DNA from: Rathayibacter rhapontici
GTDB taxonomy: Bacteria > Actinomycetota > Actinomycetes > Actinomycetales > Microbacteriaceae
Length of the DNA stretch: 44,228 nucleotides
Direction of reading: 5' to 3'
NCBI RefSeq assembly: GCF_001995175.1
Contig: NZ_MUKN01000033.1
Location: 1-44,228, forward strand
The notes beneath the pieces are model-generated. The model saw only the letters and a list, made by a program, of their open reading frames with translations, was not told the origin of the DNA and did no database searches. This document shows positions 27,072 to 34,262 of the stretch, piece by piece (within the stretch, counting starts at the first letter, position 1; every line of letters starts with the position of its first letter). The position numbers and the translations under genes were made by a program.

Positions 27072-27677
27072 ATGGGACTGCGGGAGGACGCCGAGGAGCT
27101 CGTCCGCGCGCATCGACGCGCGGTGGAGCAGGCCCAGGCGATCGAGCCCTGGGCCGATCCCGAGGCGCCGGAGTGGTGCGGCGAGCTGGCCGCGGCGCTC
27201 TGGCAGGGCGCGTTCCGCCCCTCCCCCGTCTACTACCGCGCCGAGGACCCGTCGCACGCGTGGCGGGGACCGCACACGGTGCAGCTGCACCACCTGGGCT
27301 TCGGCTGGATGATCACGGCCCGGTCGATGCGCGACGGCGCGCTGGTGCCGAGCACGGCGGTCGTGCTCGAGACGGGGTCGCTCTGGCTCGGGCTCGGGCC
27401 CGGCCGCCGGCCGCACCGGGGGCTGCTCGCCCTCGCCGACACCGAGAGCGTCGAGGGACTGCAGCCGGGGCACGACCACTACTTCGCGGTCCGCCGCTTC
27501 GCCGCGGGCGACGACGCCACGGCGGCCGAGCGGCGGCTGCTGTTCGGAGTCGCCGGGCTCGCCGCGCTGATCGAGGACGCGGTGCGCGTCGTCCGCACGG
27601 AGAGCTCGGCTGGGAGCTCTGAGCTCCTCCCGCGTCCAGGGACGGTGACGGACCGCGTGCCAGCATGGGGGGCATGA
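27072..27677 (+). CDS. Conserved hypothetical actinobacterial protein
   Basis: This 201-residue protein has no signal peptide or membrane helix. It begins with an amphipathic helix (MGLREDAEELVRAHRRAVEQ). A mixed alpha/beta body follows, including AWRGPHTVQLHHLGFGWMI, VVLETGSLWLGLGPGRRPHRG and GHDHYFAVRRFAAGDD, and it ends in a helical, less ordered tail. I do not recognise the family. It has the best Shine-Dalgarno site in the window. Its stop overlaps the aldo/keto reductase start by four bases, so the two are coupled. Confidence 0.7.
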   Translation: MGLREDAEELVRAHRRAVEQAQAIEPWADPEAPEWCGELAAALWQGAFRPSPVYYRAEDPSHAWRGPHTVQLHHLGFGWMITARSMRDGALVPSTAVVLETGSLWLGLGPGRRPHRGLLALADTESVEGLQPGHDHYFAVRRFAAGDDATAAERRLLFGVAGLAALIEDAVRVVRTESSAGSSELLPRPGTVTDRVPAWGA

Positions 27678-28492
27678 GCGTCCCCCTGATCCCCCTGAAC
27701 GACGGCCGCGCGATCCCGCAGCTCGGACTCGGCGTCTACAAGATCGGCGACTCCGAGGCCGCCCGCGCGGTCGGCACGGCGCTGGAGGCGGGCTACCGGC
27801 ACATCGACACCGCCACCCTCTACGCCAACGAGCGCGGAGTCGGCGAGGGCATCCGCGCGAGCGGGATCCCGCGCGAGCAGGTCTTCGTCACGACGAAGGT
27901 GTGGGACGACGACCACGGCTACGACGAGACGCTCGAGGCGTTCGACCGCAGCCTCGAGCTCCTCGGCACCGACTACATCGACCTCTACCTCGTGCACTGG
28001 CCGATCCCGTCCCGCGACCGCTACGTCGACACGTACCGCGCGCTCGAGCGGCTGCAGCAGGAGGGCCGCGCGCGGTCGATCGGCGTCTCGAACTTCGCGA
28101 TCGAGCACCTCGAGCGCCTCGGCGCCGAGACCGGGGTCGTCCCCGCGGTCAACCAGGTCGAGCTGCACCCGCGGCTGCCCCAGGAGGAGCTGCGCGCGTT
28201 CGACTCGGCCCACGGCATCGTGACCGAGGCGTGGTCGCCCCTGGCCAGGGGGCGCCTGCTGGAGGAGCCCCTGCTGGCCCGTGTCGCCGCGCGCCACGGG
28301 GTCTCCCCCGCGCAGGTCGTGCTCCGCTGGCACGTGCAGAACGGGGTCGTCGTGATCCCCAAGTCCGTCACTCCCGAGCGGATCCGCGCGAACATCGACG
28401 TCTTCGGCTTCGAGCTGGACGCCGAGGATCTGGCAGGAATCGCCTCTCTCGCGACCGGCGAGCGCACCGGTCGCGACCCCCGCTTCGACTGA
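27674..28492 (+). CDS. Aldo/keto reductase (2,5-diketo-D-gluconate reductase-like)
   Basis: This is a 272-residue NADPH-dependent TIM-barrel reductase of carbonyl compounds. The catalytic tetrad region is visible as HIDTATLYANERGVG (Asp, Tyr), VFVTTKVW (Lys) and LYLVHWP (His). The cofactor-binding IPKSVTPERIRANIDVFGF is near the C-terminus. The ATG at 27674 forms ATGA with the previous stop. A longer in-frame start (27665) would add three residues and is less likely. The substrate is not predictable. Confidence 0.92.
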   Translation: MSVPLIPLNDGRAIPQLGLGVYKIGDSEAARAVGTALEAGYRHIDTATLYANERGVGEGIRASGIPREQVFVTTKVWDDDHGYDETLEAFDRSLELLGTDYIDLYLVHWPIPSRDRYVDTYRALERLQQEGRARSIGVSNFAIEHLERLGAETGVVPAVNQVELHPRLPQEELRAFDSAHGIVTEAWSPLARGRLLEEPLLARVAARHGVSPAQVVLRWHVQNGVVVIPKSVTPERIRANIDVFGFELDAEDLAGIASLATGERTGRDPRFD

Positions 28493-28499
28493 CGCGCCC

Positions 28500-28505
28500 T
28501 AGCCT
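28500..28505 (+). promoter_or_regulatory. Probable -10 element of the alpha/beta hydrolase gene, leaderless spacing
   Basis: TAGCCT is followed by 6 bases and the ATG at 28512. Confidence 0.6.
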
Positions 28506-28511
28506 TCCACC

Positions 28512-29236
28512 ATGACGACGCGGACCGCCCTCCTCCTGCACGGTCTCGGCGGCGCCGGGGGCACCTGGTGGCGGGTGGCCGAGGCGCTCGAGGCCGCGGG
28601 CTGGACGGTGAGCGCGCCGGATCTGCGCGGCCACGGCGACGGGGCGCGCGGCGGCTCCTCGCGGCACGACGACTTCGCGGACGACGTCCTCGCGCTGCGA
28701 CCGGACGGCGGCGGTGCGTGGGGGCTGGTGGTCGGCCACTCACTCGGCGGTGCGGTGGCCGTGCGGGCGGCGGCGCGCGATCCGGAGTGGGCCGCGCGGC
28801 TCGCGCTGATCGACCCCGTCCTGCGCCTTCCCGAGGAGAGCGCGCGGAGGTGCGCGCCGACGAGCTCGACGCGCTCACCGCGACGGACGAGCAGCTCGCC
28901 GCCGCGGTGCCCGGCTGGGACGCCCGCGACCGCGCCGAGAAGCTGCGGGCGGCGCACTCGGCCGACCCCTCCTCCGTCGCCGCGGTATTCGACGACAACG
29001 ACCCGTGGGACCTGCTGGCCGACGTGCCCGCCCTGCGGTCCCCGGTGCTGGTGCTCGCGGGCGACCCGCAGGTCTTCACGTTCCTCGGCCCGCGGCTGGC
29101 GGCCGAGGTGCTGCGGGCGAATCCGCGGGTGCGGTACGCGGTCGTGGCGGGAGCGGGGCACAGCCCGCACCGCGACCGGCCGGCCGAGACCGTGGCGATG
29201 CTGCGGGAGTGGGCGGAGAGCCCGGCGACGGCCTGA
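28512..29236 (+). CDS. Alpha/beta-fold hydrolase, frameshifted in this assembly
   Basis: The N-terminal frame has TALLLHGLGGAGGTWW (oxyanion loop) and the nucleophile elbow VVGHSLGGAVAV. It loses homology after LRLPEE. Adding one base near 28838 (GAGGAG-AG to three GAG codons) joins it to ERAEVRADELDALTATDEQL. It continues to the acid residue region (VLVLAGDPQVF) and the catalytic histidine in VAGAGHSPHRDRP. The corrected protein is about 241 residues. The substrate is unknown. Confidence 0.85.
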
Positions 29237-29281
29237 AACCGGCTCACCCGAGGAGCGGCCGCCGCGACGGTCCCGCCGTGT

Positions 29282-29335
29282 TTCTCAGAGGTGAAATCAG
29301 CCCCGGAAGGGTGTCCTTCTCGTGACTTCTGAGAA
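29282..29335. promoter_or_regulatory. Long inverted repeat abutting the M28 peptidase promoter (candidate operator)
   Basis: TTCTCAGAGGTGA (29282-29294) and TGACTTCTGAGAA (29323-29335) are inverted copies matching at 11 of 13 positions, 28 bases apart. A smaller perfect pair, GAAGG/CCTTC (29306-29310 and 29315-29319), is nested inside. The right arm touches the TAGCCT hexamer at 29336-29341. Confidence 0.55.
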
Positions 29336-29341
29336 TAGCCT
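29336..29341 (+). promoter_or_regulatory. Probable -10 element of the M28 peptidase gene
   Basis: TAGCCT lies about 85 bases before the GTG start, so this transcript would have a normal leader. No clear -35 is visible, because the upstream space is taken by the inverted repeat. Confidence 0.45.
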
Positions 29342-29425
29342 CGCCTGCAGCGCACCCCGTTCGCAGAAGCGGGGAGCGCCGGTCGCCCACCCGGCGGCCT
29401 CTGTCATCGACGAAGGGACACCCCT

Positions 29426-31114
29426 GTGGTGAACAGCACACCCCGAGCACCCGGCGCACGGCGCCGGCGCTCCCTCCTCGGCACCAGCGCGATGATCGGA
29501 GCGGGCGCCCTCGTCGCCGGCTTCGTCTTCGCCCCGAGCGCGAGCGCGGTCGAGGCCGCCGACCTCGCCGACGCCGTCACGGTCGACGGCATCATGGAGC
29601 ACCTGGAGGCGTTCCAGGCGATCGCCGACGCGAACGGCGGCAATCGGGCCATCGGCACGACGGGCTACGAGCTCAGCGGCCAGTACGTCGAATCCGTTCT
29701 CGCGGCCGCCGGCTACGAGACCGAGCGCCAGGACTTCACGACGACGACGCAGACGATCGACGCGTTCTCGCTCACCACGACCCCCGCCGTCGAGGGCATC
29801 CCGATGTCGTTCACGCCGTCCACGCCCGAGGGGGGCGTCACCGGCGAGCTCATCGCTCCCGTCGACCCGCTCGGCTGCACGGCCGATGCGTGGGCCGGTC
29901 TCGACGCCACGGGCGGAGTCGCCCTGGTCAGCCGCGGCACCTGCTCGTTCGCGGAGAAGAGCGCAGCCGCGGGAGCGGCGGGCGCCTCCGCGGTGATCAT
30001 CTACAACAACGCCCCCGCCGAACCGCTGAACGGCACGCTCGGCGCTCCCGACGAGGCCTTCGTCCCGTCGGTCGGCGTCACCCTCGAGGAGGGCCAGGCG
30101 CTGCTCGCGGCGCTGCCCACGAGCGCGACGCTCGTCCTCGAGCAGACGACCACCGACACCGACACCTTCAACATCATCACCGAGACCGCGGGCGGGAACC
30201 ACGACAACGTGGTCATGCTCGGCGCGCACCTCGACGGAGTGCCCGAGGGCCCCGGCATCAACGACAACGGCTCCGGATCGGCGACGCTGCTCGAGACGGC
30301 CGTCGAGCTGGCCGAGGCCGGCGAGACCACGAACGCGGTCCGCTTCGCCTGGTGGGGCGCCGAGGAGGTCGGCCTGGTCGGCTCCTACAACTACGTCGAC
30401 TCGCTGACGGAGGAGGACGCCGCGAAGATCGCGACGTACATGAACTTCGACATGGTCGCCTCGCCCAACTACGTCGTCTCGGTCTACGACGCGAACGAGT
30501 CCACCTACGAGGCCCCGGTCGAGGTGCCCGCGGGCTCCATCGCCACCGAGAAGGCGTTCACGGACTACTTCGACTCCATCGGCCAGCCGTGGATCGACAC
30601 CGCGTTCGACGGACGCAGCGACTACGACGGCTTCATCTCGGTGGGCATCCCCTCGTCGGGCGTCTTCACCGGAGCCGACGACATCAAGACGGAGGAGGAG
30701 GTCGCGCTCTTCGGCGGCACCGCCGGAATCCCGCACGACCCGAACTACCACTCGGTCGGCGACGACCTGGCGAACATCAACCAGGAGGCGCTCGGCATCA
30801 CCTCGAAGGCGATCGCGTTCGTGACGGCTTCGTTCGCGGATGACACCTCGGCGATCGACGAGGAGAAGAACCCGACCCCGCCGACGCCGGAGCCCACGCC
30901 GGTCACGCTGCCGACGAGGGCCGAGATCCTGCGACTGCTCGCCTCGGGCATGAGCTACCGCGAGATCATCGCCGAGATCGGCATCACCGCCGAGAACGCT
31001 CAGCAGTACCTCGACGCGGGCCTGGGCGGGCTCGGTCTCGACCGCGCGAAGGTCGAGCGCCTCGTGCGCGAGTACCTCGCCGACCGCGAGCTGCTGACGG
31101 GCGCCGGCGTGTAG
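29426..31114 (+). CDS. Secreted M28 family zinc aminopeptidase with PA domain
   Basis: The 562-residue precursor has an arginine-rich start and a signal sequence (SAMIGAGALVAGFVFAPSASA). A PA (protease-associated) domain (LVSRGTCSFAEKSAAAGAAG) is embedded in a two-zinc M28 peptidase. Zinc ligands appear in MLGAHLDGVPEGPGINDNGSG, WWGAEEVGLVGS, NFDMVASPNY and HDPNYHSVGDD. After a proline/threonine linker there is a charged helical tail of about 65 residues (TRAEILRLLASGMSYREI). It probably releases N-terminal amino acids outside the cell for nutrition. Two adjacent GTG codons are possible starts; GAAGGGA precedes them. Confidence 0.9.
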   Translation: MVNSTPRAPGARRRRSLLGTSAMIGAGALVAGFVFAPSASAVEAADLADAVTVDGIMEHLEAFQAIADANGGNRAIGTTGYELSGQYVESVLAAAGYETERQDFTTTTQTIDAFSLTTTPAVEGIPMSFTPSTPEGGVTGELIAPVDPLGCTADAWAGLDATGGVALVSRGTCSFAEKSAAAGAAGASAVIIYNNAPAEPLNGTLGAPDEAFVPSVGVTLEEGQALLAALPTSATLVLEQTTTDTDTFNIITETAGGNHDNVVMLGAHLDGVPEGPGINDNGSGSATLLETAVELAEAGETTNAVRFAWWGAEEVGLVGSYNYVDSLTEEDAAKIATYMNFDMVASPNYVVSVYDANESTYEAPVEVPAGSIATEKAFTDYFDSIGQPWIDTAFDGRSDYDGFISVGIPSSGVFTGADDIKTEEEVALFGGTAGIPHDPNYHSVGDDLANINQEALGITSKAIAFVTASFADDTSAIDEEKNPTPPTPEPTPVTLPTRAEILRLLASGMSYREIIAEIGITAENAQQYLDAGLGGLGLDRAKVERLVREYLADRELLTGAGV

Positions 31115-31138
31115 TCGACGGTCCCTGCGTTCAGGGAG

Positions 31139-31190
31139 CCCCGGGACGTCGAGACCGCCTGCTGCTGCAGGCTCCCTCGACGGCCCGGGG
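31139..31190. terminator. Bidirectional hairpin after the M28 peptidase gene
   Basis: Arms CCCCGGGACGTCGAG (31139-31153) and CTCGACGGCCCGGGG (31176-31190) pair with one mismatch. They enclose an inner perfect GCCTGC-TGCT-GCAGGC hairpin, and TTCCTT follows. It separates the converging M28 and HEAT-repeat genes. Confidence 0.75.
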
Positions 31191-31210
31191 TTCCTTCGCG
31201 CGCGGCGCCG

Positions 31211-31843
31211 TCAGGGGCGGCGGGCGCGGTCGAAGGCGTCCTCGACGTCCTCGTCCGGGTCGGCGAGGAGGCGGAGGGTCGCGAGCGCGTGGATCCGCCT
31301 CGCCTGCTCCCCGGAGCGCGCGGCGGCCTCGAGGGCGGGAGCCGCGGACTCCTCGAGCATCAGGAGTGCCCGGGTGAGGCTCCGCTGCTCCGGACGATCG
31401 CCCTCGCCGAGGTGCTCGGCGAGCTGCCGGGCGAGGGCGGGACGCTCCTCCGGGGGTGCGAGGCGGGCGGCGGTGCGCCAGGCGGCCTTCGCGACCTCGA
31501 GGTGCTCGTCGTGCAGCAGCGAGGGCGTGATCGCGTCCCACGCCCGCGGATCGCCCACCTTGGACAGGGTGTGCAGGGCCTGCGCGCGGGCCTGCGGCGA
31601 CTCCGACGTCAGCTCGGCGAGCAGCGGATCGACGGTGACCGCGGCGTCGTGCCGCACCAGCGCCCACGTGAGCATCTCGCGCACGCCGAAGTCGGGCTCG
31701 ACGGCGCAGCGCTCGACGAGCACCGGCACGTACTCGTCGGCCGGTCTCGTGCCCGCGCTCATCGCGGCCTGCAGTCGCGACGAGGCGCTCGGCGCGAGCA
31801 GCGCCGCCCGGAGCCGGTCCGACGGCCGTGTCTCGTCGCTCAT
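31211..31843 (-). CDS. HEAT-repeat domain protein
   Basis: The 210-residue protein is almost entirely helical with HEAT-like repeats, for example FGVREMLTWALVRHDAAVTV, SPQARAQALHTLSKVGDPRA and HLEVAKAAWRTAARL. It has no signal peptide. Such proteins act as scaffolds; the partner is unknown. The ATG at 31843 is chosen because GAGGAG lies 7 bases before it. The gene diverges from ku, 107 bases away. Confidence 0.75.
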   Translation of the reverse strand: MSDETRPSDRLRAALLAPSASSRLQAAMSAGTRPADEYVPVLVERCAVEPDFGVREMLTWALVRHDAAVTVDPLLAELTSESPQARAQALHTLSKVGDPRAWDAITPSLLHDEHLEVAKAAWRTAARLAPPEERPALARQLAEHLGEGDRPEQRSLTRALLMLEESAAPALEAAARSGEQARRIHALATLRLLADPDEDVEDAFDRARRP

Positions 31844-31950
31844 CCGCGTCTCCTCGCTCGCCATCCGCCCATTCCACACCCGCGGGCCGGGAGGACGTCG
31901 AGTGCCGGAAGGGCTTCCCGCCGCCGGGGCGCACGGTGTTCACTGAACGC

Positions 31951-32967
31951 ATGCGAGCCATCTGGAAGGGCGCGATCACCTTCGGCCTGGTCAACGTGCC
32001 GGTGAAGATCTACAGCGCGACCGAGGACCACGACATCGCTCTGCACCAGGTGCACGACCGCGACGGCGGGCGGATCCGGTACCAGCGCAAGTGCGAGGTC
32101 TGCGGCGAGGTCGTCTCGTTCGATCACATCGACAAGGCCTACGACGACGGAGAGCACACGGTCGTGCTCACCAAGGACGAGCTCAAGGCGCTGCCCGAGG
32201 AGCGCGACCGCGAGATCGACGTGGTGCAGTTCGTGCCCAGCGACCAGGTCGACCCGATCATGTTCGACCGCGCCTACATCCTCGAGCCCGACTCCTCCTC
32301 CCCCAAGGCGTACGTGCTGCTGCGGCGCACCCTCGAGCAGACCGACCGCACGGCGATCGTGGAGTTCGCGCTGCGGCAGAAGACCCGTCTCGCGGCGCTG
32401 CGCGTGCGCGGCAAGCTGCTGATGCTGCAGACCCTGCTCTGGGCCGACGAGGTGCGCGAGGTCGAGTTCCCGTCCCTCGAGGGCACCACCCGGATCGCGG
32501 CCCGCGAGCTCGAGATGTCGTCGCACCTCGTCGACTCCTACTCCGAGGACTTCGACGCGTCGAAGTTCACCGACGCCTATCAGGAGGAGCTGCGCACCCT
32601 GATCGACGCGAAGATCGAGCAGGGCGACGCGCTCGACACCGCTGCGACCTTCGGCGAGAAGCCGGAGGAGGAGGGCGGCGGCGAGGTGCTCGACCTGATG
32701 GAGGCGCTCAAGCGCTCGGTCGAGCGCAGCCGCGGGGCGAAGGGCGACCCGAAGGGCGACGACGACGCTCCCGCGAAGACGAGCACCGCGAAGCGCTCGT
32801 CGAAGGCGGCCGCGGAGGACGACGCAGAGGGGTCGGGCGCTGCGGCGAAGAAGCCGGCGGCGGAGAAGCCGGCCGCGAAGAAGGCGCCGGCGAAGAAGGA
32901 CGCCGCGAAGAAGCCCGCGGCGAAGCGGACGGCGGCGAAGAGCGACGAGGAGAAGGCCGCGTCCTGA
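31951..32967 (+). CDS. ku: Non-homologous end joining protein Ku
   Basis: Bacterial Ku forms a ring on DNA double-strand ends and recruits LigD. The 338-residue protein begins with the family signature MRAIWKGAITFGLVNVPVKI. It includes YQRKCEVCGEVV, DHIDKAYD, IYILEP-like YILEPDSSSPKAYVLLRRTL and EVEFPSLEG, then a lysine/alanine-rich tail (AKKAPAKKDAAKKPAAKR) like that of mycobacterial Ku, which binds DNA. The ATG at 31951 is fixed by the N-terminal signature. No ligD is within the window. Confidence 0.95.
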   Translation: MRAIWKGAITFGLVNVPVKIYSATEDHDIALHQVHDRDGGRIRYQRKCEVCGEVVSFDHIDKAYDDGEHTVVLTKDELKALPEERDREIDVVQFVPSDQVDPIMFDRAYILEPDSSSPKAYVLLRRTLEQTDRTAIVEFALRQKTRLAALRVRGKLLMLQTLLWADEVREVEFPSLEGTTRIAARELEMSSHLVDSYSEDFDASKFTDAYQEELRTLIDAKIEQGDALDTAATFGEKPEEEGGGEVLDLMEALKRSVERSRGAKGDPKGDDDAPAKTSTAKRSSKAAAEDDAEGSGAAAKKPAAEKPAAKKAPAKKDAAKKPAAKRTAAKSDEEKAAS

Positions 32968-32996
32968 CGCGGACAGCCGGCGACTCCGGCGCGTCA
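32965..32996. terminator. Bidirectional hairpin between ku and the converging hypothetical gene
   Basis: TGACGC (32965-32970, containing the ku stop) pairs with GCGTCA (32991-32996), with an inner GCCGG/CCGGC pair. Confidence 0.5.
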
Positions 32997-33001
32997 GCGC
33001 C

Positions 33002-33445
33002 TCAGACGAGCTCGTCGACGTCGTCGAGGTCGACCGATGCCGAGCTCACCAGCGCCAGGAGCGCCTCCCCGTAGGCGTTCTCCGGCAGCGCGTCCTCGAA
33101 GGTCCGCGTCGCCCCGCCGAGCACGATCTCGACCACGTGGCGCGGGGGTTCGCCCTCCTCGCGGCGCAGCGAGCGGAACGTGCCCCGCAGCAGCTCCCGC
33201 AGCTGGTCCTCGCGCGGCATCCAGAGCGAGTCCTCGAGCGAGACCGAGTCCAGCGCCCACTCGGTGGTGCCGTTGAAGCCCAGCACGGTGCCGCTGGGGT
33301 ACTCGTGCGCCTCGATCGTCATGTCGCTGACGGTGAACACGTCGCCGTCGAACCCCTCCCGCTCGATCCGGAAGCGGTCGCCGGTGGCGGGTGACCAGCG
33401 CACGCCCGCGGTGCGCAGCGCTCGGGCCAGCTCGAAGGAGATCAT
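33002..33445 (-). CDS. Conserved actinobacterial protein of unknown function
   Basis: The 147-residue protein begins MISFELARALRTAGVRW and includes FTVSDMTIEAHEYPSGTVLG, FNGTTEWALDSV and LWMPREDQLRELL. It ends in an acidic DLDDVDELV. I recognise this pattern as a widespread actinobacterial protein that databases sometimes label pilus assembly CpaE, probably wrongly, because it has no ATPase motifs. The ATG at 33445 follows a GGGGG run. It lies downstream of the phosphoribosyltransferase gene, 43 bases away on the same strand. Confidence 0.75.
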   Translation of the reverse strand: MISFELARALRTAGVRWSPATGDRFRIEREGFDGDVFTVSDMTIEAHEYPSGTVLGFNGTTEWALDSVSLEDSLWMPREDQLRELLRGTFRSLRREEGEPPRHVVEIVLGGATRTFEDALPENAYGEALLALVSSASVDLDDVDELV

Positions 33446-33488
33446 CCCCCGATCATGACCGCCGTTCCCGGACGTCCGCCGCGAGCGG

Positions 33489-34040
33489 TCAGAGCTGGGC
33501 GTCGCGCAGGAGCGAGCGCACGCCCAGGTCGGAGCGCCGCGCGTCGTCCTCCAGACCGTCGACCACGACGGCCGCGCCGACCCACTCCGCACCGGCGAGG
33601 GCGACCAGGCGGCGGCAGGCCGCGGCCTGCGTCCCGGTCTCGATCCAGTCGTCGACGAGCAGCACGCGGTCCCCCGGAGCGAGGACCGCGCGGCGCACCC
33701 GGAAGTGGATCGGATCGTCGCGGTAGTCGCGCGGGAGCGCCGACTCCCACCAGTCGACGCCGTCCTCGACCGGCGCCGACGCCTTCCGCGCCTCCACGAG
33801 GCCCGCGCCGCGGTGCAGGGCGACCAGGGCGGCCAGCGGAGTGCCCCGCGTCTGCGGACCGAGGACGACCGTCACCTCCTCGTCGGCGAACAGGGCGTCG
33901 AGGCCGGGGCCGAGTGCGGCGAGGAGGCCCGGATCGCGCCACCAGCCGGTCACGTCGGCGGATGCGAATCCGTCCGTCCGATCCCGGGAGTCGCCGTGCG
34001 AGCGGACCAGACGGCGGCGCAGGTCGTGGGGATCGCTCAT
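33489..34040 (-). CDS. Phosphoribosyltransferase family protein
   Basis: The 183-residue protein has the type I PRTase PRPP-binding motif VLLVDDWIETGTQA near residue 128 and a hood strand VTVVLGPQTRGTPLAAL. It resembles adenine phosphoribosyltransferase-like proteins, but substrate residues cannot be assigned. The N-terminal RRRLVRSHGDSRDRTDG is charged. The ATG is preceded by TACGGT 6 bases away. Confidence 0.82.
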   Translation of the reverse strand: MSDPHDLRRRLVRSHGDSRDRTDGFASADVTGWWRDPGLLAALGPGLDALFADEEVTVVLGPQTRGTPLAALVALHRGAGLVEARKASAPVEDGVDWWESALPRDYRDDPIHFRVRRAVLAPGDRVLLVDDWIETGTQAAACRRLVALAGAEWVGAAVVVDGLEDDARRSDLGVRSLLRDAQL

Positions 34041-34046
34041 GGCTCG

Positions 34047-34052
34047 ACCGTA
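34047..34052 (-). promoter_or_regulatory. Probable -10 element of the phosphoribosyltransferase gene, leaderless spacing
   Basis: TACGGT on the minus strand ends 6 bases before the ATG at 34040. Confidence 0.55.
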
Positions 34053-34147
34053 GTGGCGCGCGCTGCCGTGCCCGCTGCGACGCGATGTCGGTGGCTGAGT
34101 TCACACTCATGAAACACCCGGTTCACGGAGCGGGCATCTGGACTGCA

Positions 34148-34153
34148 TAGCGT
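34148..34153 (+). promoter_or_regulatory. Probable -10 element of the extracellular nuclease gene
   Basis: TAGCGT lies about 110 bases before the ATG at 34263. The transcript would start near 34160, exactly at the base of a strong hairpin. The -35 is not clear. Confidence 0.5.
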
Positions 34154-34158
34154 GGCTA

Positions 34159-34183
34159 CTCGTGCCCCTTTCAGGGGAACGAG
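34159..34183 (+). promoter_or_regulatory. 5'-terminal mRNA hairpin of the extracellular nuclease gene
   Basis: CTCGTGCCCCT, the loop TTC, and AGGGGAACGAG pair over 11 positions with one mismatch. It would sit at the very 5' end of the message, a position known to protect mRNAs from decay. Confidence 0.5.
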
Positions 34184-34262
34184 CACCACCGGCCGCGCTC
34201 CATCAGCGCCGACGCACGCGCGACAGACCGTCCCCACCGGGACGGCGATCGAGAGGACACCC

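Noticed and set aside
29282..29335. Intrinsic terminator of the alpha/beta hydrolase gene
   Set aside because: The arms are 28 bases apart, are not GC-rich, and end at a -10 hexamer, so an operator role is more plausible. A terminator role is not fully excluded.
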